A stretch of 64,000 nucleotides of DNA from Stutzerimonas stutzeri (GTDB lineage: Bacteria > Pseudomonadota > Gammaproteobacteria > Pseudomonadales > Pseudomonadaceae): assembly GCF_019090095.1 (NCBI RefSeq), contig NZ_JAGQFP010000001.1:496001-560000 (forward strand). Direction: 5' to 3'. Under the pieces are notes generated by a model. It was not told where the DNA came from, did not search any database, and saw nothing but the letters and a program-made list of their open reading frames with translations. Every line of letters begins with the position of its first letter. Position 1 is the first letter of the stretch. Below are positions 1-8,855 of the stretch, in pieces. The translations under genes were made by a program, and so were the position numbers.

Positions 1-1
1 C

Positions 2-208
2 GGTGACATCGACGGGCAAAACCAGTCGGTTGCCGCTGCAACCGAAGAACAGACCGCCGTAGTCGAGACGATCAACATGGACATCAGCGAGATCAACCTG
101 ATCAATCAGCGCAGCGTGGATAACCTTCAGGCGACGTTGCAGGCCTGTACTGAGCTCGAGAAGGAAGCTGAGCGCCTGCAGCGCCTTGTCGGTGGGTTCC
201 GGATCTGA
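2..208 (+). CDS. Methyl-accepting chemotaxis protein, C-terminal end (partial)
   Basis: The window opens inside a reading frame that runs without a stop to a TGA at 206-208, giving 68 residues. The residues include AAATEEQTAVVETINMDIS and end in LQRLVGGFRI. This is the usual end of the cytoplasmic signalling helices of a chemoreceptor: a helical repeat with ATEEQ followed by the short 'LVxxFRI' tail. The sensor domain and most of the signalling hairpin lie upstream of the window, so the ligand is unknown. Nothing downstream for about 1 kb is intact, so this is the last healthy gene before a decayed stretch. Confidence 0.85.
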   Translation, partial: GDIDGQNQSVAAATEEQTAVVETINMDISEINLINQRSVDNLQATLQACTELEKEAERLQRLVGGFRI

Positions 209-929
209 TGCCAGCTGCCGTTTCCGGTAACGGATGAACAGGGCAGCGTGTTCGGCTCGCAACGGGTCGAACAATGCCCGGGCTGCCCGCCCGCTGATGA
301 CCGGAATGACGCTCTCACATCGACGAGCGCGGCTCGTGCCAGCGGTATTTTTATGCAGCAATGTGACGCCGCAGACCCGACCCGACCTACACACCGCTGA
401 AGGGTACTGTCAGGACTACTGCGCCTGGCAGGATCCCAATCCAGGTCCGCGCGGCCAACAATTCTCCGTTGGTTGAGGCATATCCCGCAGCGGACTGGTG
501 CAGCATGACCTGATGGAGAACTATGTTCGGATCGCGGTAGCCGGTTGTTCAGCGCTAACCGCCGGCGATTCAATAGGAAATACGCTGTTCGGTAGCATGC
601 CTACGGTCGTGCAATGCCGAGTTGGCGCTGGCCGGGTGGCGTTGCCATCCGCTTGAGCGAGAGCGGAATACCCATCGATGTACTGAACTGAAAACGAGGC
701 ACGGTCGGTACTAGCTTCCCGTCTGCCGACTGAACGCACATCAGGTTGACGCCCGACTGCCACGGGCCATGCCTAACCGACCGCTAACCGTCCCGCAGCT
801 GCCATGCGGCGGATCGGATATTGGTGCCGGGGTTGCGCGAAGTCGCTACTTAAACCTATTGGGGCCGCATCAATGGGCCGCGCCGTTGAGAAAGAACTGT
901 TCGATGACAGTTGCCATTGCCGCCCGGGC
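209..929. other. Gene-poor, probably decayed stretch
   Basis: About 720 bases without a convincing gene. All six frames carry only short ORFs with atypical composition and no family motif that I recognise. Because the next 260 bases hold a recognisable piece of an efflux channel gene, I infer that this stretch is also degraded coding DNA. I could not identify its origin. Confidence 0.5.
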
Positions 930-1188
930 GACAGCGCGAACCTAGACCTGTCCGAAGGACGCCGGGACGCGGCGGTCGCCAAGTACGAAGGCGCCATCCA
1001 GATCGCGTTCCGCGAGGTGGCCGATGCTCTGGCCGCGCGGGAGACCTTGCTACAGGAGGAACGGGCACGTCGCGCACTGGCCACCACCAGTACGGAAGCC
1101 TTGATGCCTTGGAAATCTTGTCGCAGTGGTCGCCAAGGTGTGCTAAGCCATGCAGTGTCTGTCGACGTTTTGTACATCTTCAGTGTGT
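930..1188 (+). pseudogene. Remnant of RND efflux outer-membrane channel (OprM/NodT family)
   Basis: Translation from 930 reads DSANLDLSEGRRDAAVAKYE, then AIQIAFREVADALAARETLL. This is the signature helix of the OprM/NodT outer-membrane factor family, which normally reads like ANLDLAEARKxxAVAQYExxIQxAFREVADxLAARGT. A later segment, RQGVLSHAVSVDVLYIFS, resembles the RYRQGVDSYLxVLDAQRSLF part of the same family. Only about 85 of the roughly 470 family residues remain, there is no plausible start or signal peptide, and the lvaR 3' end overlaps it from the opposite strand. It is a decayed fragment; no companion RND pump or membrane-fusion gene is recognisable. Confidence 0.7.
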
Positions 1189-3132
1189 CGATCGTAGCCG
1201 TCGCCACAATGTCGTCCGGCTAATGCCTAGCCGGCGTGCTGCTTCGTTGAGATTGCCGTGGCAACTTTCCAGCGTTTCCTTTACATGGCGAATCTGTGCC
1301 GCCTTGCCAACCTGTTGCAATGCTGTTTCCCGTGAGGGTTGTTCCCGTGGCGCTGAGCTCGAGAGGGTACTGCACAACTCCGGTAACACGCGGGCTAGGT
1401 ATTGCTCGTCCAAGCCGTCCTCTCGAATGAGTTCGGTCGCCGATAACATCGCACGCTCGATAATGTTTTCTAGCTCTCGTACATTGCCAGGCCAGCGATA
1501 GCGCACCAGGTAAGGCATCAATGCGGTGGGTACGTCTACGGCACCCGGCGGCTGGCCCTGTCTGAGCAGGCGCTGGCTAATGCCCACGCAAATCTGTTCG
1601 ATATCTTCGGGCCGCTCGCGCAGCGGAGTGGTCTGTAGGCGCAAGATATTGAGTCGGTAATACAGATCGCTACGAAACCCTCCTTCTTCAATTGCAGTGT
1701 TCAGGTCTTGATGAGTGGCGGCGATGATGCGCACGTCGATGGAGATCGGTTCGGTGCTACCGAGCCTTAAGACCTCACGCTCCTGCAGCACCCGTAGCAG
1801 TCGAGTCTGTAACGACACGGGCATGTCGCCAATCTCGTCGAGAAACAACGTGCCGTGGTGCGCGGCTTCGATCAGGCCATGCTTGCCGCCCTTGCGCGAA
1901 CCGCTAAAAGCACCTTCTTCATACCCGAACAGTTCACTCTCCAGCAGTGACTCTGGAAACGCAGCGCAATTGATGGCGACGAAGGGATTGTGCCGGCGCG
2001 AGCTTTCGTTGTGGATACCCTGCGCCAGCAACTCCTTCCCCGTGCCGCTTTCACCTGTAATTAGGATGGTCGAATGACTACTCGCAAATTGCTTGGCCAA
2101 TTGCAGCATCTCGCGGTTGGCCTTGCTTCTGCCCTCGAGCTGGTCGAGACGGTAGCGGGCAGTGAAGGCACCCGGACGTCGCGTGGACCGAATACGATGA
2201 TCGGCGCGCTGGACGGCAGCGATGTCCTGGCAGGTCAAGACTAAACCGGTACGTTCGCCGTTTTCCAAGATGGGCAGTAGATTGCTAACTACGGCGTGAG
2301 AGCCGAGGCGTATCACGCGGTTCTCCTCGCCAGTACCGTCCCGCAGAGCTTGTTGCAGGTCCAGTTCAGGACACAGCTGTTGTAACGGGCGGCCCAGTGC
2401 AGCGCTGGGCGGCATCTCCAGCAATTGGGCAAGGGCAGGGTTGAGCGATTGCACTACGCCCTGATTGTCGACCGCAGCCACGCCGCTTGGGATGTGTTGC
2501 AGTACGGCATTGAGATGGCGACGTTTAGCGATCTCCATGCGTTGGCTGTCCAGGATCCCCATGGCCTCCTCAAGGGCCTTGCGCACTGTGTCCTCGCTCA
2601 GCGACAGCACGCCGTGCAGGCCTGCCTGTTCCGCCAGCTCCACAACCGTGGATGAGCCGATGATGCTGCGACAGCCCAGACAGGCGGCTTCTTCGACGGC
2701 CTGTCGAGCTTCTTCCAGCGAGGTATAGACAGCTTGGTGAACCTGAAGCGTGAACAGCGCCCGCATGGCTTGCAGATCGTGGTTAATTCGGTTGTAGCTG
2801 AGCAGGGCCACGTGTGAGGAGTGCTCGCGGGCGTAACTGAGCGCTCGCAACAGATCGTCGCCGCCAACGCGCATCGACAGTACTGGACGCGCTAGGTGCT
2901 TGCGCAGGTAGGCAGCTGTGGCACCGGCACAAACGAATACGTCAGCTTCCCCCCGCTGCTCGATCTCGCGCGCTTGTTGCAGCGCTTCGGATACCGACGT
3001 GTCGAGCACTTGAATATGGGTGTCGTGATAATTCGCCGAAAGCCCGGCCACCAAATGAGCGAGGCGGCTGCGGTGCTCGGGCCGCTGTAGGTGGCTGATC
3101 AATACAACGACTTGAGAGGTTGGCGAGTGCAT
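1180..3132 (-). CDS. lvaR: Sigma54-dependent activator LvaR (PrpR-like) of levulinate catabolism
   Basis: 650 residues. Order of domains: PrpR-type N-terminal sensor (about 8-195), a PAS-like segment (about 205-300, HLNAVLQHIPSGVAAVDNQG), AAA+ sigma54-interaction domain (about 335-560) with Walker A GESGTGKE and Walker B GTLFLDEIGDMP, and a Fis-type helix-turn-helix at the end (LNEAARRLGISRTTLWRRL). The sigma54-contact loop reads GAFSGS instead of the usual GAFTGA; PrpR relatives are known to have GAFTGS. The gene is divergent from lvaA, with a -24/-12 promoter and inverted repeats between them, matching the gene order lvaR/lvaABCDEFG known from P. putida. The sensor domain probably detects levulinate or its CoA thioester (inference). 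The 3' end abuts the decayed efflux remnant but the protein looks full length. Confidence 0.9.
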   Translation of the reverse strand: MHSPTSQVVVLISHLQRPEHRSRLAHLVAGLSANYHDTHIQVLDTSVSEALQQAREIEQRGEADVFVCAGATAAYLRKHLARPVLSMRVGGDDLLRALSYAREHSSHVALLSYNRINHDLQAMRALFTLQVHQAVYTSLEEARQAVEEAACLGCRSIIGSSTVVELAEQAGLHGVLSLSEDTVRKALEEAMGILDSQRMEIAKRRHLNAVLQHIPSGVAAVDNQGVVQSLNPALAQLLEMPPSAALGRPLQQLCPELDLQQALRDGTGEENRVIRLGSHAVVSNLLPILENGERTGLVLTCQDIAAVQRADHRIRSTRRPGAFTARYRLDQLEGRSKANREMLQLAKQFASSHSTILITGESGTGKELLAQGIHNESSRRHNPFVAINCAAFPESLLESELFGYEEGAFSGSRKGGKHGLIEAAHHGTLFLDEIGDMPVSLQTRLLRVLQEREVLRLGSTEPISIDVRIIAATHQDLNTAIEEGGFRSDLYYRLNILRLQTTPLRERPEDIEQICVGISQRLLRQGQPPGAVDVPTALMPYLVRYRWPGNVRELENIIERAMLSATELIREDGLDEQYLARVLPELCSTLSSSAPREQPSRETALQQVGKAAQIRHVKETLESCHGNLNEAARRLGISRTTLWRRLRSTH

Positions 3133-3165
3133 CGCTAGGCCTATTCATATCTGCAAATTGCAATT

Positions 3166-3192
3166 GTGAATCAGATGATTTCACGAGTGAAA
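3166..3192. promoter_or_regulatory. Candidate LvaR upstream activating site (inverted repeats)
   Basis: Two overlapping inverted repeats: TTTCAC-GA-GTGAAA at 3179-3192 is a perfect 6-2-6 palindrome, and an extra GTGAA half site lies at 3166-3170. The cluster is about 80-100 bases upstream of the sigma54 promoter at 3270, the usual distance for an enhancer bound by an AAA+ activator. Assignment to LvaR is inference. Confidence 0.5.
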
Positions 3193-3269
3193 CATTATGT
3201 GCGTCGACGAGCCAGGCGCAAGACGCTGAAAAGCAGCGCTGAAGAGGGTTCTAGCGGGATTCAATAGGT

Positions 3270-3285
3270 TGGCCCGCGCCTTGCT
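3270..3285 (+). promoter_or_regulatory. Sigma54 (-24/-12) promoter of the lva operon
   Basis: TGGCCC-GCGCC-TTGCT matches the consensus TGGCAC-N5-TTGCW with one change, and the invariant GG (3271-3272) and GC (3283-3284) are exactly 10 bases apart. It lies 47 bases before the lvaA start and opposite the gene of a sigma54 activator. Confidence 0.8.
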
Positions 3286-3331
3286 GGGTCTCTCCTGCCA
3301 ACCATGAACCTAAGGCAGGGCCCGAGATTCC

Positions 3332-4390
3332 ATGAGCAGTTCCCCCACCATTTCACTGGCCAGCGAAACATGCGCGGCCAATCCGGACGACCAGCGCCTG
3401 GTGGATTTCATCCGTGAGCACGCTTCGGCAGAGCGGGTAATCCTCCAGGCACGAAAACGCCTGAGTGGCGGTGCCATTCAGGAAAACTGGCAGTTGGACC
3501 TGCTCATCGAGGGCGGTCCCTGGGCTGGAGCCCGGCGTTGGGTTCTACGTAGCGATGCACTCTCCGCACTGCCGGCCAGCCTCGGCCGCGAGCAGGAGTT
3601 CGCGGTGCTCCAGGTGGTTCATCAAGCCGGTGTGAAGGTGCCGCGCCCGTTGTTGCTGTGCCGCGACCTAGGTGTCCGTGGGAGGGTCTTCTTCCTCATG
3701 GAGTATGTGCCCGGAATCAGTGCTGGTCGCATACTCAGCGCCGGCGCCGGTGTTCATGGCCGGGCGCAACTGGCGGCGCAGCTGGGCGCCAATCTGGCGC
3801 GCTTGCATCAGATACGGCCGCCGTGCACGACACTGGATTTTCTCCCGTTGCCGGACACTACACCGGCGCTCGCAACAATCAACAGCTATCGCCGCTACCT
3901 CGACACCCTCGTTGATGCCTACCCGGTGCTGGAGTGGGGCTTGCGCTGGTGCGAGCTCCACGTCCCTCAGAACCGCGCGGCCTGCCTTCTACACCGCGAT
4001 TACCGTACGGGCAACTACCTGGCCGGCGATCTGGGGCTCGAGGCCGTACTCGATTGGGAGTTTACCGGTTGGGGCGATCCTTATGAGGATCTCGGCTGGT
4101 TTACCGCACCCTGTTGGCGTTTCACTCGAGCAGACCTCGAAGCGGGCGGAGTCGGGCAGTTGGAGGACTTCCTGGGTGGCTATCACGACGTGTCATCGGT
4201 GTGTGTCGACCCGGACCAGCTTCACTACTGGCAGGTCATGGCGACCTTGCGCTGGGCGGTGATTGCCCTTCAGCAAGGCCAGCGCCATCTATCCGGGGAA
4301 GAGCCTTCCCTCGAACTAGCCCTGACGGCACGGCTGTTGCCAGAACTTGAACTCGACATTCTGAAGATGACCGGAGCCGAAGCGCCATGA
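3332..4390 (+). CDS. lvaA: LvaA, 4-hydroxyacyl-CoA kinase subunit (APH-fold phosphotransferase)
   Basis: 352 residues of the aminoglycoside-phosphotransferase (APH/choline kinase) fold. The catalytic loop LLHRDYRTGNYL (about residue 223) carries the HxD...N motif and VLDWEFTGWGDPYEDLGWF (about 240) supplies the metal-binding Asp. It is not an antibiotic-resistance gene: it opens an operon with an acyl-CoA dehydrogenase, reductase and CoA ligase in the lva order. In P. putida the LvaA/LvaB pair phosphorylates 4-hydroxyvaleryl-CoA to 4-phosphovaleryl-CoA, and ACAD10/11 in animals use the same kinase fold for 4-hydroxyacyl-CoAs. The stop overlaps the lvaB start (ATGA), so translation is coupled. 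Confidence 0.9.
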   Translation: MSSSPTISLASETCAANPDDQRLVDFIREHASAERVILQARKRLSGGAIQENWQLDLLIEGGPWAGARRWVLRSDALSALPASLGREQEFAVLQVVHQAGVKVPRPLLLCRDLGVRGRVFFLMEYVPGISAGRILSAGAGVHGRAQLAAQLGANLARLHQIRPPCTTLDFLPLPDTTPALATINSYRRYLDTLVDAYPVLEWGLRWCELHVPQNRAACLLHRDYRTGNYLAGDLGLEAVLDWEFTGWGDPYEDLGWFTAPCWRFTRADLEAGGVGQLEDFLGGYHDVSSVCVDPDQLHYWQVMATLRWAVIALQQGQRHLSGEEPSLELALTARLLPELELDILKMTGAEAP

Positions 4391-4800
4391 CCCAGCCCGA
4401 TGCGCAAGCGTTGCTAGAAATCTCCCGCACGACGTTGCTGGAACAGGTGTTGCCAGCGCTACCCGGCGAGCTGCGTTACCCGGCGCTGATGATCGCCAAT
4501 GCGATGGCTATCGCAGTCCGTGAGAGCACCTTAGCTGCTCAGGCCGAGTATCAGGAGTGGGCGTGCCTGGGCGATTTGGTCGACGAGGCACCTGCCACGT
4601 TGCCCGAAATGCGCCGCCAGCTGGTTCGCGACATTCGTCAAGGCCGCCATGACAACCGGCAAAGCTGCCGCAGCCTGATCGCGGCACTACGCCAGGTCAC
4701 CCTCGCTCGACTGGCGATCAGTAACCCCAAGGCTTTGCCCTGTACGGCGTTGGCCACTCCCATCCCTCCGACTCACAATAACAACGAAGGACAGCCATGA
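4387..4800 (+). CDS. lvaB: LvaB, small partner of LvaA
   Basis: 137 residues, mostly predicted helix, without a catalytic motif that I recognise. It sits between lvaA and lvaC with 4-base ATGA overlaps on both sides (4387-4390 and 4797-4800), exactly as in the P. putida lva operon, where the small LvaB protein is required for LvaA kinase activity. The assignment rests on position, size and the two neighbours rather than on a motif. The C-terminal 25 residues are Pro/Asn-rich and look unstructured. Confidence 0.8.
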   Translation: MTQPDAQALLEISRTTLLEQVLPALPGELRYPALMIANAMAIAVRESTLAAQAEYQEWACLGDLVDEAPATLPEMRRQLVRDIRQGRHDNRQSCRSLIAALRQVTLARLAISNPKALPCTALATPIPPTHNNNEGQP

Positions 4801-5969
4801 ATTTCACCCTCCCGGACGAACTGCTTACCTTACAGGCCAAGACACGAGCCTTCATTGCCGAACAGGTCATCCCGTTTGAGAACGACCCACGCCAGGGCCG
4901 CCACGGACCCAGCGACGCGCTGCGCCAAGACCTGATATCTCGTGCGCGCGACGTTGGCCTACTGACCCCCCATGCGAGCCGCGAAATGGGCGGCCTAGGC
5001 CTGAGCCATGCAGCCAAGGCGATCGTCTTCGAAGAAGCCGGCTACTCGCCGCTGGGCCCAGTGGCGTTGAACATTCATGCACCGGACGAAGGCAACATCC
5101 ATCTGATGGACGTGGTCGCCACCGAGGCCCAGAAGGACCGCTGGTTGCGCCCGCTCGTCCAAGGTCATGCCCGCTCGTGCTTCGCCATGACGGAGCCTGC
5201 GCCAGGCTCCGGTTCGGATCCCTCGATGCTGCGCACCACGGCCGTCCGCGATGGCGACGACTACTTGATCAGCGGCCGTAAATGGCTGATTACCGGCGCC
5301 GAAGGCGCCGATTTCGGCATCATCATGGCGCGGATGGAAGATGGTACGGCGACCATGTTCCTAACCGATATGAAGCGTGACGGAATCATTTACGAACGTC
5401 AGTTGGACTCGCTGGACAGTTGTTTCACCGGTGGACACGGGCAGTTGCGCTTCGACAATCTGCGCGTACCGGCAAGCGATGTGCTCGGTGAAATCGGCAA
5501 AGGCTTCCGGTATGCACAGGTTCGGCTGGCCCCAGCGCGCCTAACGCACTGCATGCGATGGCTCGGCGCCGCGCGGCGCGCGCACGATGTTGCGTGCGAC
5601 TACGCTCGCACCCGTGACGCGTTCGGGAAGCCTCTGGGCGCGCACCAGGGCGTAGGCTTCATGCTGGCGGACAACATGATGGATCTGCACGTAGTGCGGC
5701 TGGCGGTGTGGCACTGCGCATGGGTGCTCGACCAGGGGCTGCGCGCGAATGTTGATTCGAGCATGGCCAAGGTGATCAGTGCCGAGGCGTTGTGGCGAGT
5801 GGTTGATCGTTGCGTTCAGGTCCTGGGTGGTCGCGGGGTGACCGGAGATACCGTGGTCGAGCGGATTTTTCGCGACATTCGCCCGTTCCGCATCTATGAC
5901 GGCCCGAGCGAAGTGCACCGCATGAGCCTGGCGAAGAAGCTACTCGACCAGCGCCTGGAGGCTCACTGA
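4797..5969 (+). CDS. lvaC: LvaC, acyl-CoA dehydrogenase-family 4-phosphoacyl-CoA converting enzyme
   Basis: 390 residues of the acyl-CoA dehydrogenase family: N-terminal helical domain, the FAD/substrate motif CFAMTEPAPGSGSDPSMLRT (about 130-150), the middle beta domain, and the C-terminal motif IRPFRIYDGPSEVHRMSLAKK. Family knowledge: in the lva pathway this protein takes 4-phosphovaleryl-CoA, eliminates phosphate to a pentenoyl-CoA and gives 3-hydroxyvaleryl-CoA, which then enters beta-oxidation. It is closest in type to the dehydrogenase half of ACAD10/11. The start overlaps the lvaB stop, and the stop TGA shares a base with the lvaD ATG. Confidence 0.88.
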   Translation: MNFTLPDELLTLQAKTRAFIAEQVIPFENDPRQGRHGPSDALRQDLISRARDVGLLTPHASREMGGLGLSHAAKAIVFEEAGYSPLGPVALNIHAPDEGNIHLMDVVATEAQKDRWLRPLVQGHARSCFAMTEPAPGSGSDPSMLRTTAVRDGDDYLISGRKWLITGAEGADFGIIMARMEDGTATMFLTDMKRDGIIYERQLDSLDSCFTGGHGQLRFDNLRVPASDVLGEIGKGFRYAQVRLAPARLTHCMRWLGAARRAHDVACDYARTRDAFGKPLGAHQGVGFMLADNMMDLHVVRLAVWHCAWVLDQGLRANVDSSMAKVISAEALWRVVDRCVQVLGGRGVTGDTVVERIFRDIRPFRIYDGPSEVHRMSLAKKLLDQRLEAH

Positions 5970-6736
5970 TGAGCCCGGAGCTGACCCGATTGTTTGCGCT
6001 CGACGGGCGTCGCGCACTGGTGACCGGGGCCTCGAGCGGACTGGGCCGCCATTTTGCCCTGACGCTAGCCGCAGCAGGTGCCGAGGTGGTGGTGACGGCC
6101 AGGCGGCAGGCGCCGTTGCAGACGCTGGTCGAGGCTATCGAAGTGGCAGGAGGGCGAGCGCAAGCCTTTGCCCTTGATGTGACCTCTCGTGAGGATATCT
6201 GTCGGGTACTCGAAGCCTCTGGCCCGCTAGATGTGCTGGTTAACAATGCCGGAGTGAGCGACAGCCAGCCCTTTCTGACCTGCGACGATCAAAGTTGGGA
6301 TCGCGTGCTCGACACCAATCTCAAGGGCGCCTGGGCCGTAGCACAGGAAGGCGCGCGACGCATGGTCGCCGCAGGGAAGAGAGGGAGCGTAATCAATATC
6401 ACCTCAATTCTCGCCAGCCGTGTGGCCGGCGCGGTCGGCCCCTACCTGGCGGCCAAGGCTGGCCTGGCGCATTTGACACGATCCATGGCGTTGGAATTGG
6501 CGCGCCACGGTATTCGCGTGAATGCCCTGGCGCCAGGCTACGTGATGACTGACCTGAATGAGGCTTTCCTTGCCAGCGAGGCCGGGGAAAGGTTGCGCTC
6601 GCGAATTCCCGGACGACGCTTCAGCGTACCGGCTGACCTAGATGGTGCCTTGCTGCTGCTCGCAAGCGATGCCGGACGGGCAATGAACGGCGCCGAAATC
6701 ATCATCGACGGCGGGCATTCGTGTAGCAGCCTGTAA
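5969..6736 (+). CDS. lvaD: LvaD, short-chain dehydrogenase (levulinyl-CoA reductase)
   Basis: 255-residue SDR. The cofactor-binding GASSGLGRHFA is near residue 20, NNAG near residue 91, the catalytic Tyr-Lys pair is in YLAAKAGLAHLTRSMALE (about 158), and the family ending MNGAEIIIDGGHS is intact. By pathway position it reduces levulinyl-CoA to 4-hydroxyvaleryl-CoA using NAD(P)H, which prepares the 4-hydroxyl that LvaAB phosphorylates. A GGAGG ribosome site in the end of lvaC precedes the ATG at 5969. Confidence 0.88.
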   Translation: MSPELTRLFALDGRRALVTGASSGLGRHFALTLAAAGAEVVVTARRQAPLQTLVEAIEVAGGRAQAFALDVTSREDICRVLEASGPLDVLVNNAGVSDSQPFLTCDDQSWDRVLDTNLKGAWAVAQEGARRMVAAGKRGSVINITSILASRVAGAVGPYLAAKAGLAHLTRSMALELARHGIRVNALAPGYVMTDLNEAFLASEAGERLRSRIPGRRFSVPADLDGALLLLASDAGRAMNGAEIIIDGGHSCSSL

Positions 6737-6778
6737 CGCGACCTGACGCAACAACAACAAGAAACAGGAGAAGTGTAT

Positions 6779-8476
6779 GTGCCATTACCCGAGCACTATG
6801 CCGATGGGGTGCCTGCCATTATGAATCCGACCCTTGAGCCGGAGCTTGCTCCCAACGACGCCAACCATGTACCGCTGTCGCCGCTGTCGTTTCTAAAGCG
6901 TGCCGCGCATATCTACCCTCAGCGCGAAGCGGTCATCTATGGCTCGCGGCGCTACAGCTACCGTCAACTGCACGAGCGCAGCTGCGCGCTGGCCAGTGCA
7001 CTGGAGCGAATAGGCATCCAGCCGGGCGAACGAATAGCGATACTGGCGCCGAACATTCCGGAAATGCTTGAAGCCCACTATGGCGTACCGGGCGCCGGGG
7101 CGGTGCTGGTGTGCATCAATATCCGCTTGGAGGCGCACACCATTGCCTTCATCTTGCGTCACTGCGGGGCCAGGCTGTTGTTCTGCGACAGTGAGTACGG
7201 TTCCCTGGCTCATCAAGCGCTGGCCATGCTCGACGAACCACCGCTGCTGGTGGGGATCGATGATCGGCAGGCCGAGGGCGCCGAGCTGGATCAGGATCTG
7301 GGCTATGAAACGTTTCTCGCCCAGGGGGATGCCGGGCGCCCGCTGAGCTTGCCGCACGACGAGTGGCAAACTATCGCGATCAACTATACCTCCGGGACGA
7401 CCGGCGACCCCAAAGGCGTAGTTTTGCATCACCGTGGCGCCTACCTGAACGCTTGCGCCGGAGCGCTGATGTTCCAATTTGGGTCCCGCAGCGTTTACCT
7501 GTGGACGCTGCCGATGTTCCACTGTAACGGCTGGAGCCATACCTGGGCGGTCACGCTATCCGGCGGGGCGCACGTGTGCCTGCGCAAGGTCCAGCCTGAA
7601 GCGATCCACACCGCCATTGCCGAGCACGCGGTGACACACCTAAGCGCCGCCCCGGTAGTGATGTCGATGCTCATTCACGCCGCGCATGCCCGCATTTTGG
7701 CCGTGCCGGTATCGGTGATCACCGGCGGCGCTGCGCCGCCCAGCGCGCTCATCGCCGCAATGGAATCACGCGGCTTTAGTATCACCCACGCCTACGGCAT
7801 GACGGAATGCTACGGCCCCAGCACGCTGTGCCTGTGGCAACCGGGTGTCGACGAATTGCCGCTGGAGGCTCGCGCGCAGTTCATGAGCCGCCAGGGCGTC
7901 GCTCACCCGATGCTCGAAGAGGCAACAGTGCTCGATACGGACACTGGCCACCCGGTGCCGGCCGACGGTCTTACCCTTGGCGAGTTGGTGGTCCGTGGCA
8001 ACACTGTAATGAAAGGGTACTTGCACAACCCTGACGCGACCCGTGCCGCGCTAGCCGGAGGCTGGTTGCATACGGGCGACCTCGCCGTGCTTCATCCGGA
8101 TGGCTACGTGGAGATCAAGGATCGAGCCAAGGACATCATCATTTCCGGTGGCGAAAACGTCAGCTCACTGGAAATCGAAGAAGTGCTCTACCAGCACCCC
8201 GAGGTAGTCGAGGCAGCGGTGGTGGCGCGCCCGGATTCGCGCTGGGGTGAGACTCCCCACGCGTTCGTTACCCTTCGCGCCGATGCCTGCGCGACGGTCA
8301 CCGAAGGCGACCTGATCCGGTGGTGCCGGGATCGACTAGCGCATTTCAAGGCGCCAAGGCATGTGTCGCTGACAGAGCTCCCCAAGACCGCCACCGGCAA
8401 GATCCAGAAGTTCGTCCTGCGCGAGTGGGCCCGCCAACAGGAGGCGCAAACCGCCAACGCAGAACCCGAACACTGA
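6779..8476 (+). CDS. lvaE: LvaE, acyl-CoA synthetase (levulinyl-CoA ligase)
   Basis: About 565 residues of the AMP-forming (ANL) ligase family: P-loop YTSGTTGDPKGV (about residue 203), the acyl-binding HAYGMTECYGP, the hinge TGDLAVLHPDGYVEIKDRAK, and the C-terminal catalytic Lys in KTATGKIQKFVLRE. Expected reaction: levulinate + ATP + CoA to levulinyl-CoA. Start choice: a GTG at 6773 is only 2 bases after the AGGAG at 6766-6770, whereas the GTG at 6779 has an 8-base spacing, so I prefer 6779; an ATG at 6821 remains possible. It is separated from lvaD by about 40 bases. Confidence 0.88.
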   Translation: MPLPEHYADGVPAIMNPTLEPELAPNDANHVPLSPLSFLKRAAHIYPQREAVIYGSRRYSYRQLHERSCALASALERIGIQPGERIAILAPNIPEMLEAHYGVPGAGAVLVCINIRLEAHTIAFILRHCGARLLFCDSEYGSLAHQALAMLDEPPLLVGIDDRQAEGAELDQDLGYETFLAQGDAGRPLSLPHDEWQTIAINYTSGTTGDPKGVVLHHRGAYLNACAGALMFQFGSRSVYLWTLPMFHCNGWSHTWAVTLSGGAHVCLRKVQPEAIHTAIAEHAVTHLSAAPVVMSMLIHAAHARILAVPVSVITGGAAPPSALIAAMESRGFSITHAYGMTECYGPSTLCLWQPGVDELPLEARAQFMSRQGVAHPMLEEATVLDTDTGHPVPADGLTLGELVVRGNTVMKGYLHNPDATRAALAGGWLHTGDLAVLHPDGYVEIKDRAKDIIISGGENVSSLEIEEVLYQHPEVVEAAVVARPDSRWGETPHAFVTLRADACATVTEGDLIRWCRDRLAHFKAPRHVSLTELPKTATGKIQKFVLREWARQQEAQTANAEPEH

Positions 8477-8531
8477 CCGAGTTGCGTCAGCTGTACAGCC
8501 ATAACGACAAATAAATAGACCGAGGTGTCCC

Positions 8532-8855
8532 ATGTCCAGCCTGTTATACGCGCGTGTTCGCGCCAGTACCCGGTTTCAGCACCTAGTGGCGCGCAGAAGC
8601 CGTTTTACGCTGAGTCTGTTCCTGATAATCCTGGTCACCTTCTATGGCTATATGGGGTTGGTATCGTTTTGGCCTGAGCTGATTGCAAGGCGCCTGACAG
8701 AGGGATCGAACCTGACCGTCGGCGTCGCTGGCGGCGCTTTCCTGTTCGCATTTTATTGTGGGCTGTCGGGGTTCTATGTGTATCGCGCCAACGGGGAGTT
8801 TGATCGCCTCACCCAGACGCTGATCGCGGGGCTGGATGGGGAGCAAACCGCATGA
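8532..8855 (+). CDS. lvaF: LvaF, DUF485-family inner-membrane protein
   Basis: 107 residues with two hydrophobic segments (about 24-45 and 62-85) and cytoplasmic-looking ends, the build of the DUF485/YjcH family. These small proteins are encoded immediately before acetate-permease-type sodium symporters, and here too the stop overlaps the lvaG ATG. Presumed to be the partner of LvaG in uptake; the molecular role is unknown. A GAGGT ribosome site lies 7 bases before the ATG. Confidence 0.85.
   Translation: MSSLLYARVRASTRFQHLVARRSRFTLSLFLIILVTFYGYMGLVSFWPELIARRLTEGSNLTVGVAGGAFLFAFYCGLSGFYVYRANGEFDRLTQTLIAGLDGEQTA

Noticed and set aside
3332..4390. Antibiotic-resistance aminoglycoside phosphotransferase
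   Set aside because: The APH fold is shared, but its operon is the lva pathway with a kinase acting on a CoA ester.
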